From positions 109,061 through 173,060 of the forward strand of contig DASVYC010000083.1 of NCBI GenBank assembly GCA_036392375.1: a stretch of DNA of 64,000 nt, read 5' to 3'. The stretch is from JAFEBO01 sp036392375. Lineage in GTDB: Bacteria; Planctomycetota; Phycisphaerae; Phycisphaerales; UBA1924. The translations under genes were made by a program, and so were the position numbers. The notes under the pieces are model-generated. The model ran no database searches. It was given only the letters and a program-made list of their open reading frames with translations, and was not told the origin of the DNA. Within the stretch, counting starts at the first letter, position 1. Every line of letters starts with the position of its first letter. Shown here one piece after another: positions 48,276-59,586 of the stretch.

Positions 48276-49652
48276 CTACTGATCTTCGAACGTCTTCTTC
48301 TTTCGCAACAGATGGTGGTAACTCTGCGCGAACCGGTGGGCCTCGTCGCGGACGGCCTGGCATAGCCGCAGGCCGGGGTTCTCGCGCCCGAGCCGGATCG
48401 GCTCGCTGCGGCGTTGCACAAAGATCAGCTCTTCTTTCTTCGCGAGGCTGATCACCATCGGCGGCTTGATGTTGAGTTGCTCGAACGCCTCCATCGCGGC
48501 GTGCAACTGGCCCAGGCCGCCGTCGATCAGGATGACTTCGGGGTAGAGCTCGTGCCCTTCGCCGGCCTCGCGGTAGCGGCGGCTGACCACTTCGCGGATG
48601 CTGCTGTAGTCGTCGTTGCTCCGCCCGCCCGCGAGGTTCTTCACGGTGTCGATCTTGTAGCGGCGGTACTCATTCTTGAACGGGCGACCGTCGACGAAGC
48701 AGACCTTGCTTCCCACCGTCTCGCCGCCCTGCAGATGCGCGATGTCGATGCCTTCAACGCAGCGGATGGGCTCTTCGAGGCCGAGCGTGCGCTGGAGGCT
48801 CGCCAGCGCCTTCTCGGGATCGAGGTAGCTGATCTCCGTTTCGGGCTGCCAACCGTCGCTCTTGCTGGCCCGCTCGTCGAGCTTCTGGATCGCCTTGATC
48901 TGGTCGCGCAGGATGGCGGCACGCTCGAACTGCATGTTCTCGGCCGCCGCGTTCATCTCGCCTTCCATCTCCCGGAGCATCACGCTGCGCTTGGTGCCCA
49001 GGAAACGCACGAAGCGATCGACGTCGGCGCCGTACGCCTCCTTGCCGATCTTGGCGGCACACGGCGCGGTGCACTGGTTGATGGCGTAGAGCAGGCAGGG
49101 GCGAAAGAACTTGTTCTTCTCGTCGCCGTCGATGATGTCGAGCTTGCAGGTGCGGAACTTGAAGACCCGCTGGAGGATCTGGATCGCGTCGCGCAGCGCG
49201 CCCGCGTTGGTGAACGGGCCGAAGATCTTGGCGCCCTTGAGGTCCGGGTCGCCCGGGTTGCGGGTCACGAACACCCGAGGGAAGTCCTCGCGCTGGGTTA
49301 CGGCGAGATACGGAAACGTCTTGTCGTCCACCAGCCTGACATTGAACCGGGGCTTGAGGTCCTTGATGAGCCGGTTCTCGGTGAGCAGCGCTTCCCACTC
49401 GCCTTCGCACTCGAGAATGTCGAAGTCGACGACGCGGTCGAGCATCGGGTCCTTGCGGAAGCCGAGCATGGCGCTGGGAACGAAGTACGACGACACGCGA
49501 TCCGGCAGGTTGGCGGCCTTGCCGACGTAGATGACGACTCCCTTGGCGTCCTTCATCAGGTATACACCAGGGACCTTCGGCAGCCCGCGGGCCTTGGCGA
49601 GTAGGCTCGCAAGGCGATCATCGCGCGAAGATGGAGTCACGTCGTCGGACAC
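48276..49652 (-). CDS. uvrC: UvrC-type excinuclease lacking the C-terminal HhH domain
   Basis: The product is 458 residues against about 600 usual. The GIY-YIG nuclease is at 26-110 (VPGVYLMKDAKGVVIYVGKA, Arg52, catalytic Glu in WEALLTENRLIK). A Cys-rich segment (RTCKLD ... RPCLLYAINQCTAPC), the UVR helix pair (NMQFERAAILRDQIKAIQKL) and the RNase H-like endonuclease (VEGIDIAHLQGGE, VILIDGGLGQL, RDEAHRFAQSYHH) follow, and the protein then ends KKKTFEDQ. The tandem helix-hairpin-helix DNA-binding domain is missing. It should make the dual incisions of nucleotide excision repair. The start is a GTG with TACGAT 5 nt upstream. No frameshift remnant of the HhH domain is visible downstream. Confidence 0.9.
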   Translation of the reverse strand: MSDDVTPSSRDDRLASLLAKARGLPKVPGVYLMKDAKGVVIYVGKAANLPDRVSSYFVPSAMLGFRKDPMLDRVVDFDILECEGEWEALLTENRLIKDLKPRFNVRLVDDKTFPYLAVTQREDFPRVFVTRNPGDPDLKGAKIFGPFTNAGALRDAIQILQRVFKFRTCKLDIIDGDEKNKFFRPCLLYAINQCTAPCAAKIGKEAYGADVDRFVRFLGTKRSVMLREMEGEMNAAAENMQFERAAILRDQIKAIQKLDERASKSDGWQPETEISYLDPEKALASLQRTLGLEEPIRCVEGIDIAHLQGGETVGSKVCFVDGRPFKNEYRRYKIDTVKNLAGGRSNDDYSSIREVVSRRYREAGEGHELYPEVILIDGGLGQLHAAMEAFEQLNIKPPMVISLAKKEELIFVQRRSEPIRLGRENPGLRLCQAVRDEAHRFAQSYHHLLRKKKTFEDQ

Positions 49653-49657
49653 GCGAG

Positions 49658-49663
49658 ATCGTA
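49658..49663 (-). promoter_or_regulatory. -10-like hexamer TACGAT, 5 nt before uvrC
   Basis: On the minus strand TACGAT ends 5 nt before the GTG start at 49652, with no SD. Confidence 0.4.
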
Positions 49664-49675
49664 GAGATCAGATCG

Positions 49676-49791
49676 GGTGCCACGGTCTGGCTGCTCGGAG
49701 CCAGACCGTGTTAGCGGGTGATGCACGTGGTTGCTTCAGACGTTTCTGTGCCTTCGCACTGCCCGGCTCCGAGCCACCGGGCAGTGGCACC
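49676..49791. repeat. Double-hairpin intergenic element, copy 3 (116 bp)
   Basis: Bounded by GGTGCCAC...GTGGCACC. Left hairpin CACGGTCTGGCTGC...CCAGACCGTG, right hairpin CACTGCCCGG...CCGGGCAGTG. The hairpin stems differ in sequence from copies 1 and 2, but base pairing is preserved. It lies between uvrC and the amino acid permease, both on the minus strand. Confidence 0.8.
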
Positions 49792-49808
49792 CACGCCGGG
49801 TTCTACGC

Positions 49809-51203
49809 TCACGCCGCCGCCGCCGGGAACAGCCGCTTCCAGACGTAGTACACCGGCACGCCAGCAAGCAGCACGCCGATCCACATCAGCGTGGTCTTCG
49901 GATCGGCCTGGATCGAAAGCACCGTCATCGCCACGCTCGCGAGAATGAAGATCGCGGGCACGACCGGATAGCCCGGCACGCGGAACGGTCGCTCGTGGTG
50001 CACGTGCTTGGCGCGGAGGACGAAGAGGGAGATCGCGCCCATGCCGTAGAAGATCCACATCGTGAAGACGAACGAGTCGGCGAGGCTAGAAAAGTCCTTC
50101 AGCAGCGTGACGGCGGTGCAGGAGAGCGCGAGCTGCACCCACAGAGCGACCGCGGGCGTTTCGTACTTGGGGTGGATTTGCCCCAGGAATCGGAAGAGCA
50201 ATCCGTCGCGGGCCTGGGCAAAGGTCACCCGCGCCCCGGTCATCACCGACGCGTGCGATGAGCCCAGGGTCGACGCGATGATGATCACCGTCACCGCACC
50301 CGCCCCGATCGGGCCAGCCAGCATCTCTAAGAGCAGCGGCGCGACGGTCTTGGTCGTGGCCATCGTCTCGAGCGGGATGTGCCAGAGATACACGAAGTTC
50401 GCCAGCATGTACAGCGCGATGACGCCCAGCGTCCCGAAGAGGTACACCCGCGGCAGGTTCTTCTCCGGGTTCTTCACCTCGCCCGCGATCGCGCCGACAT
50501 CCGACCAGCCGTCGTACGTCCACATGATCGCCGCCATCACCGGCACGATCGCCTTGAACAGCGACGTGGGCGACGCCACGCTGTGCAGGCCGCCCGCGCT
50601 GCCCGGCGGAAGCGTCGTCGGGTCCATCAAGCCACGGATCATCGCGTACAGCCCCAGCGCGATCACGCCGAGGATGGCGAAGTACTTGAGCCCCGTCAGC
50701 ACGATCGCGAAGCGCGTGCTGCCTTTGACACCAAGCACATTGATGAGCGTCAGGAAGAACAGAGCAACGCAGGTCAGTATCTGCTCGTTCCACGTGAACC
50801 CGGTGAGCTTGTTGAAGTGCTCGGCGAAGATGATCGCGATCCCACCCGCCGCCGCGGGCTTGGTGATCAGCATGTACGTCCAGCCGAACACAAACGCCGG
50901 GCACGGCCCGAAGCCCTCGCGGAGGAAGACGTAGATGCCGCCAGAGCGGGGGAGCATGGCCGCGAGCTCGGCGAATGTGAGCGCGCCGGCGAGGGCGATC
51001 AGGCCCGCGAGCAGCCAGAGGCCGAGGATGAGGTACGGATCGCCGAGGTTCTGCGCGATGGTCGTCGGCGTGCGGAAGATACCGCTGCCGATGACAACGC
51101 CGACCATGACGGCGAGGGCACCCCAGAGGCCGACCTTGCGGGGAAGGTCGATGATCGCGGTCGCGGGCGATGGCAAGGGGTCGGTACTCACGGGCGAGAG
51201 CAT
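49809..51203 (-). CDS. APC-family amino acid permease
   Basis: The product is 464 residues with about 12 membrane segments. GLWGALAVMVGVVIGSGIF is the TM1 substrate-binding signature of the APC/LAT type, followed by AGLIALAGALTFAELAAMLP in TM2-3, and IMWTYDGWSDVGAIAGEVKN in TM6, then FVYLWHIP and TLGSSHASVMTGAR. It probably imports or exchanges amino acids. The ATG at 51203 begins the first family residues. It is divergent from an aldehyde dehydrogenase gene, 40 bp away, which suggests shared regulation. Confidence 0.9.
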   Translation of the reverse strand: MLSPVSTDPLPSPATAIIDLPRKVGLWGALAVMVGVVIGSGIFRTPTTIAQNLGDPYLILGLWLLAGLIALAGALTFAELAAMLPRSGGIYVFLREGFGPCPAFVFGWTYMLITKPAAAGGIAIIFAEHFNKLTGFTWNEQILTCVALFFLTLINVLGVKGSTRFAIVLTGLKYFAILGVIALGLYAMIRGLMDPTTLPPGSAGGLHSVASPTSLFKAIVPVMAAIMWTYDGWSDVGAIAGEVKNPEKNLPRVYLFGTLGVIALYMLANFVYLWHIPLETMATTKTVAPLLLEMLAGPIGAGAVTVIIIASTLGSSHASVMTGARVTFAQARDGLLFRFLGQIHPKYETPAVALWVQLALSCTAVTLLKDFSSLADSFVFTMWIFYGMGAISLFVLRAKHVHHERPFRVPGYPVVPAIFILASVAMTVLSIQADPKTTLMWIGVLLAGVPVYYVWKRLFPAAAA

Positions 51204-51231
51204 ACGGGGTTCGATGCCGGACGCGATCGGA

Positions 51232-51237
51232 TACGCT
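51232..51237 (+). promoter_or_regulatory. -10-like hexamer TACGCT, 6 nt before the aldehyde dehydrogenase
   Basis: TACGCT ends 6 nt before ATG 51244, with no SD, in the 40-bp gap between divergent genes. Confidence 0.45.
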
Positions 51238-51243
51238 CGCGGC

Positions 51244-52698
51244 ATGGTGACGCGAGCCGCCGAGTTCGATCCCACGGAGCTGCTTGATCGAGCGCTCTGG
51301 TTGCAGCAGGACATGCGGCATGACGCCCGTCGCGCCGCCATGCTTCGCACCATCGCCGCCGCCCTCTCCCACGTCCGCGACCGCATCATCGCTACCGCCT
51401 CTGCCGAGACATCGCTCACGCCCGACGAGCTCGCACCCGAGTTTTCCCGGATGACTCGCACGCTCGAGATGTTTGCCGGCGTGGTGGAGGATGGCCGCTG
51501 GGTGCGGGAATCGCACACGCCCGCCGCAAACAACCCCAACGACGCCCCCCACCTCATCGGCCCCAACCACGACCTTCGTTCCCGCCTCATCCCGCTCCGC
51601 GGCGTCGTGGTCGTCTTCGGCGCGAGCAACTTCCCGCTCGCCTACGGCGTCTGCGGCGGAGACACCGCCTCGGCCCTCGCCGCGGGTTGCCCGGTGGTGG
51701 TGAAAGAGCATCCCGCGCACCGCGACACCGGCCGCCTGATCGCCGACACCGCCCGCGCCGCGATCAAGGCCGCGGGGGTGGGGGTGGGATTCGATCCCGA
51801 CATCCTCGGCTACGTCGAAGACGACGGCACGAACTCCGCGGCACTCGCCAAGCAGCTCATCGAGCACCGCGCCACCGCCGCCGTCGGCTTCACCGGCTCG
51901 CTCGCGGTCGGCACACAACTCCACCGGCTTGCTGCGAACCGTTCCCACCCGCTCGGCCCCATTCCCGTCTTCGCCGAGATGGGCAGCGTGAACCCGAGCG
52001 TGATCTTCCCCGCCGCCCTCGCGTCGCGCGGCGATGCCATCATCGACCAACTCGCCGCGTCGATCACCCAGCGCTTCGGCCAGCAGTGCACCTGTCCCGG
52101 CATCATCTTCCTCCATGGCAGCCGCGACGGCCGCCCCTTCGCCGAAAAGCTCGCGGCCAAGCTCGCCCAAACCCCACCGCGGCGGATGCTCTCGCCCGCC
52201 GTCGCCAGCGGCTTCGAGCGTGCCGTGGCCACCGTCGCCAGCGCACGCGGCGTCACACGCATCGGACCAGCAATCCACGGCGGCCCGGTCGTGCTGCACT
52301 GCACCGCCGCCGACGCACTCGCCCAGTTCGACACCGTGCTCGCCACCGAGATGTTCGGCCCCGGCGTCCTGGTCGTCGACGACGCGAGCAACAACGGCGA
52401 CGCGATGCAGTTCCCCGGCAGCCTCACGATGTCGATCTGGTTCGACCCCGATTCCCCCGCCGACACCGCCGCCGCCCGCCGCTTCCTCGACAGCGGCCGC
52501 GCCAACGCCGGCCGCATCATCTTCAACGGCGTCCCCACCGGCGTCCGCGTCTGCGAGTCCATGACCCACGGCGGCCCCTGGCCCGCCACCAACCGTCCCG
52601 ATTCCACGGCCGTCGGCCCAAGGGCGATCGAGCGCTGGTGCCGGTGGGTGAGTTGGCAGAATGCACCCGGCGTGCTCCTTGATGGGTGGAACGGCTAG
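51244..52698 (+). CDS. Aldehyde dehydrogenase, alpha-ketoglutaric-semialdehyde (2,5-dioxovalerate) type
   Basis: The product is 484 residues. LRGVVVVFGASNFPLAYGV places the oxyanion Asn, FAEMGSVNPSVIFP carries the general base Glu245 and FGQQCTCPG the catalytic Cys282. The family-specific features VKEHPAHRDTGRLIAD and the C-terminal NGVPTGVRVCESMTHGGPWPA match the NADP-dependent KGSADH group, which oxidises 2,5-dioxopentanoate to 2-oxoglutarate in pentose, glucarate or hydroxyproline breakdown. No other genes of those pathways are adjacent. It is divergent from an amino acid permease, which might fit hydroxyproline use, but that is speculation. Confidence 0.88.
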   Translation: MVTRAAEFDPTELLDRALWLQQDMRHDARRAAMLRTIAAALSHVRDRIIATASAETSLTPDELAPEFSRMTRTLEMFAGVVEDGRWVRESHTPAANNPNDAPHLIGPNHDLRSRLIPLRGVVVVFGASNFPLAYGVCGGDTASALAAGCPVVVKEHPAHRDTGRLIADTARAAIKAAGVGVGFDPDILGYVEDDGTNSAALAKQLIEHRATAAVGFTGSLAVGTQLHRLAANRSHPLGPIPVFAEMGSVNPSVIFPAALASRGDAIIDQLAASITQRFGQQCTCPGIIFLHGSRDGRPFAEKLAAKLAQTPPRRMLSPAVASGFERAVATVASARGVTRIGPAIHGGPVVLHCTAADALAQFDTVLATEMFGPGVLVVDDASNNGDAMQFPGSLTMSIWFDPDSPADTAAARRFLDSGRANAGRIIFNGVPTGVRVCESMTHGGPWPATNRPDSTAVGPRAIERWCRWVSWQNAPGVLLDGWNG

Positions 52699-52817
52699 CC
52701 GCGCACTTTCTACCCCTCCGCCACCCTACTCGCCGATACTTCCTCCACTCGCTCCCACGCGGCCCCGCGCCGCGGGTGGCGGCATGGCCGCGCGCCCGCG
52801 ATGCGACCGCTCGGCCC

Positions 52818-52888
52818 GTCCCCTGTTCGCCTGTTCTCCTCTTCCCCTGTTCGTTCCCCCCACTTCTCCCCCACCCACCCCACCCCCC
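52818..52888 (+). repeat. Pyrimidine-rich tract directly upstream of ftsK
   Basis: CCTGTTCGCCTGTTC-type units followed by a run of C with a few A/T up to the ATG at 52889. It leaves no room for a Shine-Dalgarno sequence. Confidence 0.5.
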
Positions 52889-55990
<3,102 letters not shown>

Positions 55991-56209
55991 TCGCGCCCCT
56001 CGGAAGCTGGCGGAATCCCCGACACGATTCTCCTAAGAACGGCGGTAGGGGAACGTGCGGCATCGCTCCGCGCCGGTTCGCTACAGTGCGCGAGCCGATG
56101 AGAACAATGTGGCGAGCCGCGGCGTCTCAACAAGGCCCGCAACGCCCGGAGAAGAGCGTCCTCGCCCGCACACGCACCAATGACCCGAGCTTGCACGAAA
56201 GGATTCACG

Positions 56210-58132
56210 ATGCTTCCGACCGCCCGCACCGTTGTCTGTCGCAAACCCTCCCGCCTGCTGCGCCTGACGCCGGTCCTCGCGCTCGCGGTCGTCGCGGGCT
56301 CCGCCCTGGCGAAGATCCCGGCGGCCCTCGACCGCGTGCCCAAGGGCGCCGTCGCCGTCATCGCCACCGAGAACTTCCAGCGCACCGTGGACCGCGTGAA
56401 GTTCTACGCCGACAAGCTCAAGGTCGAGCAGATCGAGATCTTCGATGACATGGCCGAGGAGATCGGCGACACCCCGGGCTTCAAGAAGGACGGCTCGGTC
56501 GCGCTGGTGGTGCTCGCCGAGCCCAAGGACATGCAGCCCGCGGGCGAGGCCAAGAAGAAGTCCAAGGGCGACCCGATGGAGCGCGCCGTGCTGCTGGCGC
56601 AGACCTCGGATTACAAGCAAATGGTCACCGAGATGGGCGGCGACGCCTCGGCCAAGGTCGCCAAGGTGACCGGCATGGGCGAGGAAGAGATGTACGCCCG
56701 TGACATCGGCGGCGGCTGGATCGCGCTGGGGCCGACCGAGTCCATCGTTGCCGGCTTCGAGCCCGGCACCAACATGCTCGCCACCCATCAGGAAGCGCTG
56801 GGCGTCGTGGGCAACCGTGCCGCGGATCTGTCCGACATCTTGGTCATCGCCAACATGACCGCGCTCGCCGCCGACATCAACGCCGGCATCGACGAGGCCT
56901 TGAAGGAAATCAACAACGCCAAGCCCAACGACATGATGGGCATGATCTCGCCCGAAGCGGTGAAGCAGTTCGTCGTCCCGCTTGAGACGATCGGCCGCGC
57001 GTTCGCGCGCGACGCCGAGACCTGCGTCTTCGGCATCGGCCTCGCAGAGACCGGCCTGACCATCGATGTGGGCGCGTCGTTCAAGCCCAAAAGTGAGATC
57101 GCCGGGTTCTTCCAGAGCACGGGCAAGGCCGACGCCAGCCTCGCCGCGCTGCCCAACGGGCCGTACCTCCTCGCCTTCTCGGGCGACGCGACCAGCCCGG
57201 GCCTCCGCCAGGTGGCAAAGAACGCGGCCGCCATGCTCGAGACGATGATGACCACGGCCAAGGAAGAGATGAAGCGCATCGCCCAGAAGGACGAGACCAA
57301 GGCCGAGCAATTCAAACAGGTGCTCGATCAGTTCGAGACCCAGACCGCCAACCTCAAGAGCATGGCCAAGAACATCGACAAGATCGATGGCATGGACGCG
57401 GTGTGGGGCTTCTCGCCCGCGATGCTGGCCGGAGCCGGGATCTTCAGCGGCTTCACCTACCAGGTCCGCGGCAGCGACACCGTCGCGCTCAAGACCATGT
57501 TCAAAGACCAGCTCAAGGGATTCGAGAACGCCGCGGGACCGATGAAGATCGAATCGACCTTCACCGAGAACGCCGCCGAGGTCGGGGGCGTCAAGCTCGA
57601 CCGCTGGACCATGAAGCCCAAGATGGACGACAAGGACCCCATGGCCGCTCAGATGGCGATGGTGAACATGTTCATCTTCGGCGCCACCGGCCAGATGTCC
57701 GGTCTCCTGGCGACGACCAAGAACTCCGTCATCATGACCTACTCGCCCAACGAGATGGTCATGCAGGCCGCTCTCGACGCCTCCAACGGCAAGAACACCC
57801 TCGCCCAGGACAAGACCCTCGCGATCGCGACCGATCCCCTGCCCAAGAACTCGATCATCCGCGGCGTCATCGGCACCAAGAGCATCTTCGACCTGGCCCA
57901 GATGGCCATGTCGTTCACCGGTAACCCCACGCCGCTCAAGGTCCCCACCGATGTCCCGCCCGTCGCCTTCGGCGTCACCGCCGACGGCGGCGGCACCCAC
58001 TTCCGCCTTCACGCCCCGATGAGCGTCATCACCGCGGTGAGCGACGCCGCCAAGCAGTTCCAAGGCGGCGGGGGCGACGAAGGCGATGACGAGGCGCCGG
58101 CCGACAAGAAGGAAGAGAAGCCCCGGTTCTAA
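56210..58132 (+). CDS. Large exported protein, unknown function
   Basis: The product is 640 residues. A signal peptide (VCRKPSRLLRLTPVLALAVV...ALA) leads to KIPAALDRVPKGAVAVIATE, a start like those of DUF3352-type exported proteins. The body alternates helices and strands without membrane segments, includes a Met-rich stretch (DDKDPMAAQMAMVNMF) and a KDQLKGFENA region, and ends in a Gly/Asp/Lys-rich tail (GGGGDEGDDEAPADKKEEK). AAAGGA lies about 8 nt before the ATG. It stands alone, ended by a clear terminator. The DUF3352 resemblance is a guess from the N-terminus only. Confidence 0.75.
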   Translation: MLPTARTVVCRKPSRLLRLTPVLALAVVAGSALAKIPAALDRVPKGAVAVIATENFQRTVDRVKFYADKLKVEQIEIFDDMAEEIGDTPGFKKDGSVALVVLAEPKDMQPAGEAKKKSKGDPMERAVLLAQTSDYKQMVTEMGGDASAKVAKVTGMGEEEMYARDIGGGWIALGPTESIVAGFEPGTNMLATHQEALGVVGNRAADLSDILVIANMTALAADINAGIDEALKEINNAKPNDMMGMISPEAVKQFVVPLETIGRAFARDAETCVFGIGLAETGLTIDVGASFKPKSEIAGFFQSTGKADASLAALPNGPYLLAFSGDATSPGLRQVAKNAAAMLETMMTTAKEEMKRIAQKDETKAEQFKQVLDQFETQTANLKSMAKNIDKIDGMDAVWGFSPAMLAGAGIFSGFTYQVRGSDTVALKTMFKDQLKGFENAAGPMKIESTFTENAAEVGGVKLDRWTMKPKMDDKDPMAAQMAMVNMFIFGATGQMSGLLATTKNSVIMTYSPNEMVMQAALDASNGKNTLAQDKTLAIATDPLPKNSIIRGVIGTKSIFDLAQMAMSFTGNPTPLKVPTDVPPVAFGVTADGGGTHFRLHAPMSVITAVSDAAKQFQGGGGDEGDDEAPADKKEEKPRF

Positions 58133-58134
58133 TT

Positions 58135-58635
58135 TCAACCGCGAGAGTGCGACACAACGGGCGCGGAAGCGCCCGTTTTCTTTTGCGCTCCATGATCACA
58201 CGAAGGCCGCAGCTCGTAACGCCCGCCCGCGAGCCCCAGGCGGGACAGCAGCGGCAGCCGTGCATACATCGTCTCGAATCCAACGTCGCGCACACGCAGC
58301 GTCGCGACCAGATCGCGCGAGTCAAGGTGCACCAGCGCGGCCTCGCCGACCAAGCTCCGCTCGACCACGCCCTGGACGTCGTCCAGAGCCGCGCAGCGAC
58401 CGGCGTGGCGAACAAGGACGGCACCATGAAAGCGCTCGCCGTCGATCTCGACGAGGATTTCCAGCGTCGCATCCTCGCGGTCGACGTTCACCCCGGAGTT
58501 TGTCGCTGGGTTCGCCGCAAGGACATCCGGGCACACTCCCGCGAGCGCGCGTGCGGAGACGTTCCAGCCGATCGTGTGCTCGGCCGCACCGGGCGGCGTG
58601 GCGATGGTCTCGTGCTCGCGCGACAGGATGCTCAT
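58135..58635 (-). CDS. Hypothetical protein coupled to a GbsR/MarR regulator
   Basis: The product is 166 residues. Its ATG overlaps the stop of the regulator gene (ATGA), which argues for a real, co-translated gene. The central part EDATLEILVEIDGERFHGAVLVRH and the Arg/Leu-rich YARLPLLSRLGLAGGRYEL read as a small beta domain with paired strands; there is no signal peptide. The last 20 residues (QKKTGASAPVVSHSRG) are encoded across the terminator of the converging gene and look unlike protein, so the true conserved region probably ends near the Cys-Asp before them. I do not recognise the family with certainty. Confidence 0.6.
   Translation of the reverse strand: MSILSREHETIATPPGAAEHTIGWNVSARALAGVCPDVLAANPATNSGVNVDREDATLEILVEIDGERFHGAVLVRHAGRCAALDDVQGVVERSLVGEAALVHLDSRDLVATLRVRDVGFETMYARLPLLSRLGLAGGRYELRPSCDHGAQKKTGASAPVVSHSRG
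58156..58182 (+). terminator. Rho-independent terminator
   Basis: AACGGGCGC-GGAA-GCGCCCGTT is followed by TTCTTTTG, after the 640-residue exported protein. The convergent gene on the minus strand reads through it to its stop. Confidence 0.85.
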
Positions 58636-59336
58636 CCCGCCTCCCGTTCGCTATCGGGCCGGGAATCCGTCTCAGCCGATCTCGAGGTGCTGGGTCGCGC
58701 CTCGGCGCGCCCGCCGCCCACGAAGCCCAAGATCTTCGCCGCCGCCTGCAAACCCCGCCCCGCGGGGCTGACGAACGAGGCCGACATCTTCTCCATGGTC
58801 TCGAGAAATCCGAGCATGGCGTCGAGGCGTTGGTTGTGGGCCGCGAGCGCGGGATCCGGGGGCTTGCGTTCGCCGCGACGCTCATCGGCACGATCGTCGC
58901 TGCGCTCGCTTCTGCCCGGCTGTGTGAGGTCGCGGATCTCGTACAGCGACGCCCGCATCGGATCGACCTCGCGCTTCATGCGCTCGCGAACGATCGCGCG
59001 GAAGAGCACCCACACATCCTGCTCGGCCTGAAAGTACTCCTTGCGATCACCCCGCCGGTGCACCCGCTCGACGATGCCCCACTCCAGCAAGGCCCGCAGC
59101 GACATGCTGGCGTTGCCGCGGCTGATCTGCAGCCGTTCCATCACATCGTCGGTGCACAGGGGCTCGCCCGTGATGTACAAAAGAGCATGCACCTCGGCCA
59201 TGGTGCGGCTAATGCCCCAGGCGGTGCCCATCTTGCCCCACGCCGCGACAAAGCGATCTTGCGCTTCGATCAGTTGCTTGTGGTCGCCCGCCATCGCGTC
59301 GCTCCCGATCTCTCGCACCCACCCTCCTCCAGTCAT
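58632..59336 (-). CDS. GbsR/MarR-family transcriptional regulator
   Basis: The product is 234 residues. AQDRFVAAWGKMGTAWGISR followed by AEVHALLYITGEPLCTDDVM and ISRGNASMSLRALLEWGIVE is the GbsR-type winged helix, and RVHRRGDRKEYFQAEQDVW its wing. The C-terminal part is charged and variable, with HNQRLDAMLGFLETMEKM as a dimerisation helix. GbsR proteins repress osmoprotectant or choline genes in Bacillus; the target here is unknown. TATACT lies 8 nt upstream of ATG 59336, suggesting a leaderless mRNA. ATG 59294 with GGGAG upstream is an alternative start (220 residues). An inverted repeat overlaps the promoter. Confidence 0.88.
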   Translation of the reverse strand: MTGGGWVREIGSDAMAGDHKQLIEAQDRFVAAWGKMGTAWGISRTMAEVHALLYITGEPLCTDDVMERLQISRGNASMSLRALLEWGIVERVHRRGDRKEYFQAEQDVWVLFRAIVRERMKREVDPMRASLYEIRDLTQPGRSERSDDRADERRGERKPPDPALAAHNQRLDAMLGFLETMEKMSASFVSPAGRGLQAAAKILGFVGGGRAEARPSTSRSAETDSRPDSEREAG

Positions 59337-59344
59337 TCGCGGAT

Positions 59345-59353
59345 AGTATAGCA
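59345..59353 (-). promoter_or_regulatory. Extended -10 promoter TGCTATACT of the GbsR-family gene
   Basis: On the minus strand TGC-TATACT ends 8 nt before ATG 59336. It is identical to the nusG extended -10 at 25580-25588. Confidence 0.6.
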
Positions 59354-59356
59354 GAA

Positions 59357-59377
59357 GTTTCAGAAGATATTGAAAAC
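59357..59377. promoter_or_regulatory. Candidate GbsR operator (inverted repeat over the -35 region)
   Basis: GTTTCA-8 nt-TGAAAAC forms an inverted repeat (TTTCA/TGAAA arms) in an AT-rich island directly upstream of the -10. The position fits autorepression by the GbsR/MarR product. Confidence 0.5.
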
Positions 59378-59586
59378 GATTCACTTTTGTAAGCTGTTGT
59401 CATGTAAAGGCTTCAGTTCACACTGGGGGCCCGGTGTTCACCCTTCATTCGAACCCGGGCCGGTCCGAGGCCGTCGGGGCATCCAACTCGAATACTGTCC
59501 GGCGTGGCGAGGCGAGCGGCCTCGTGCCGCCGATGCGACCGCGCCGCTTTGGCACGGGCGACGGCTCTCACGGAAGAGGTTGACGT

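Noticed and set aside
50086..52569. An 827-codon minus-strand frame across the permease and aldehyde dehydrogenase genes
   Set aside because: It overlaps two genes with intact catalytic or membrane features in other frames and has no recognisable domain.
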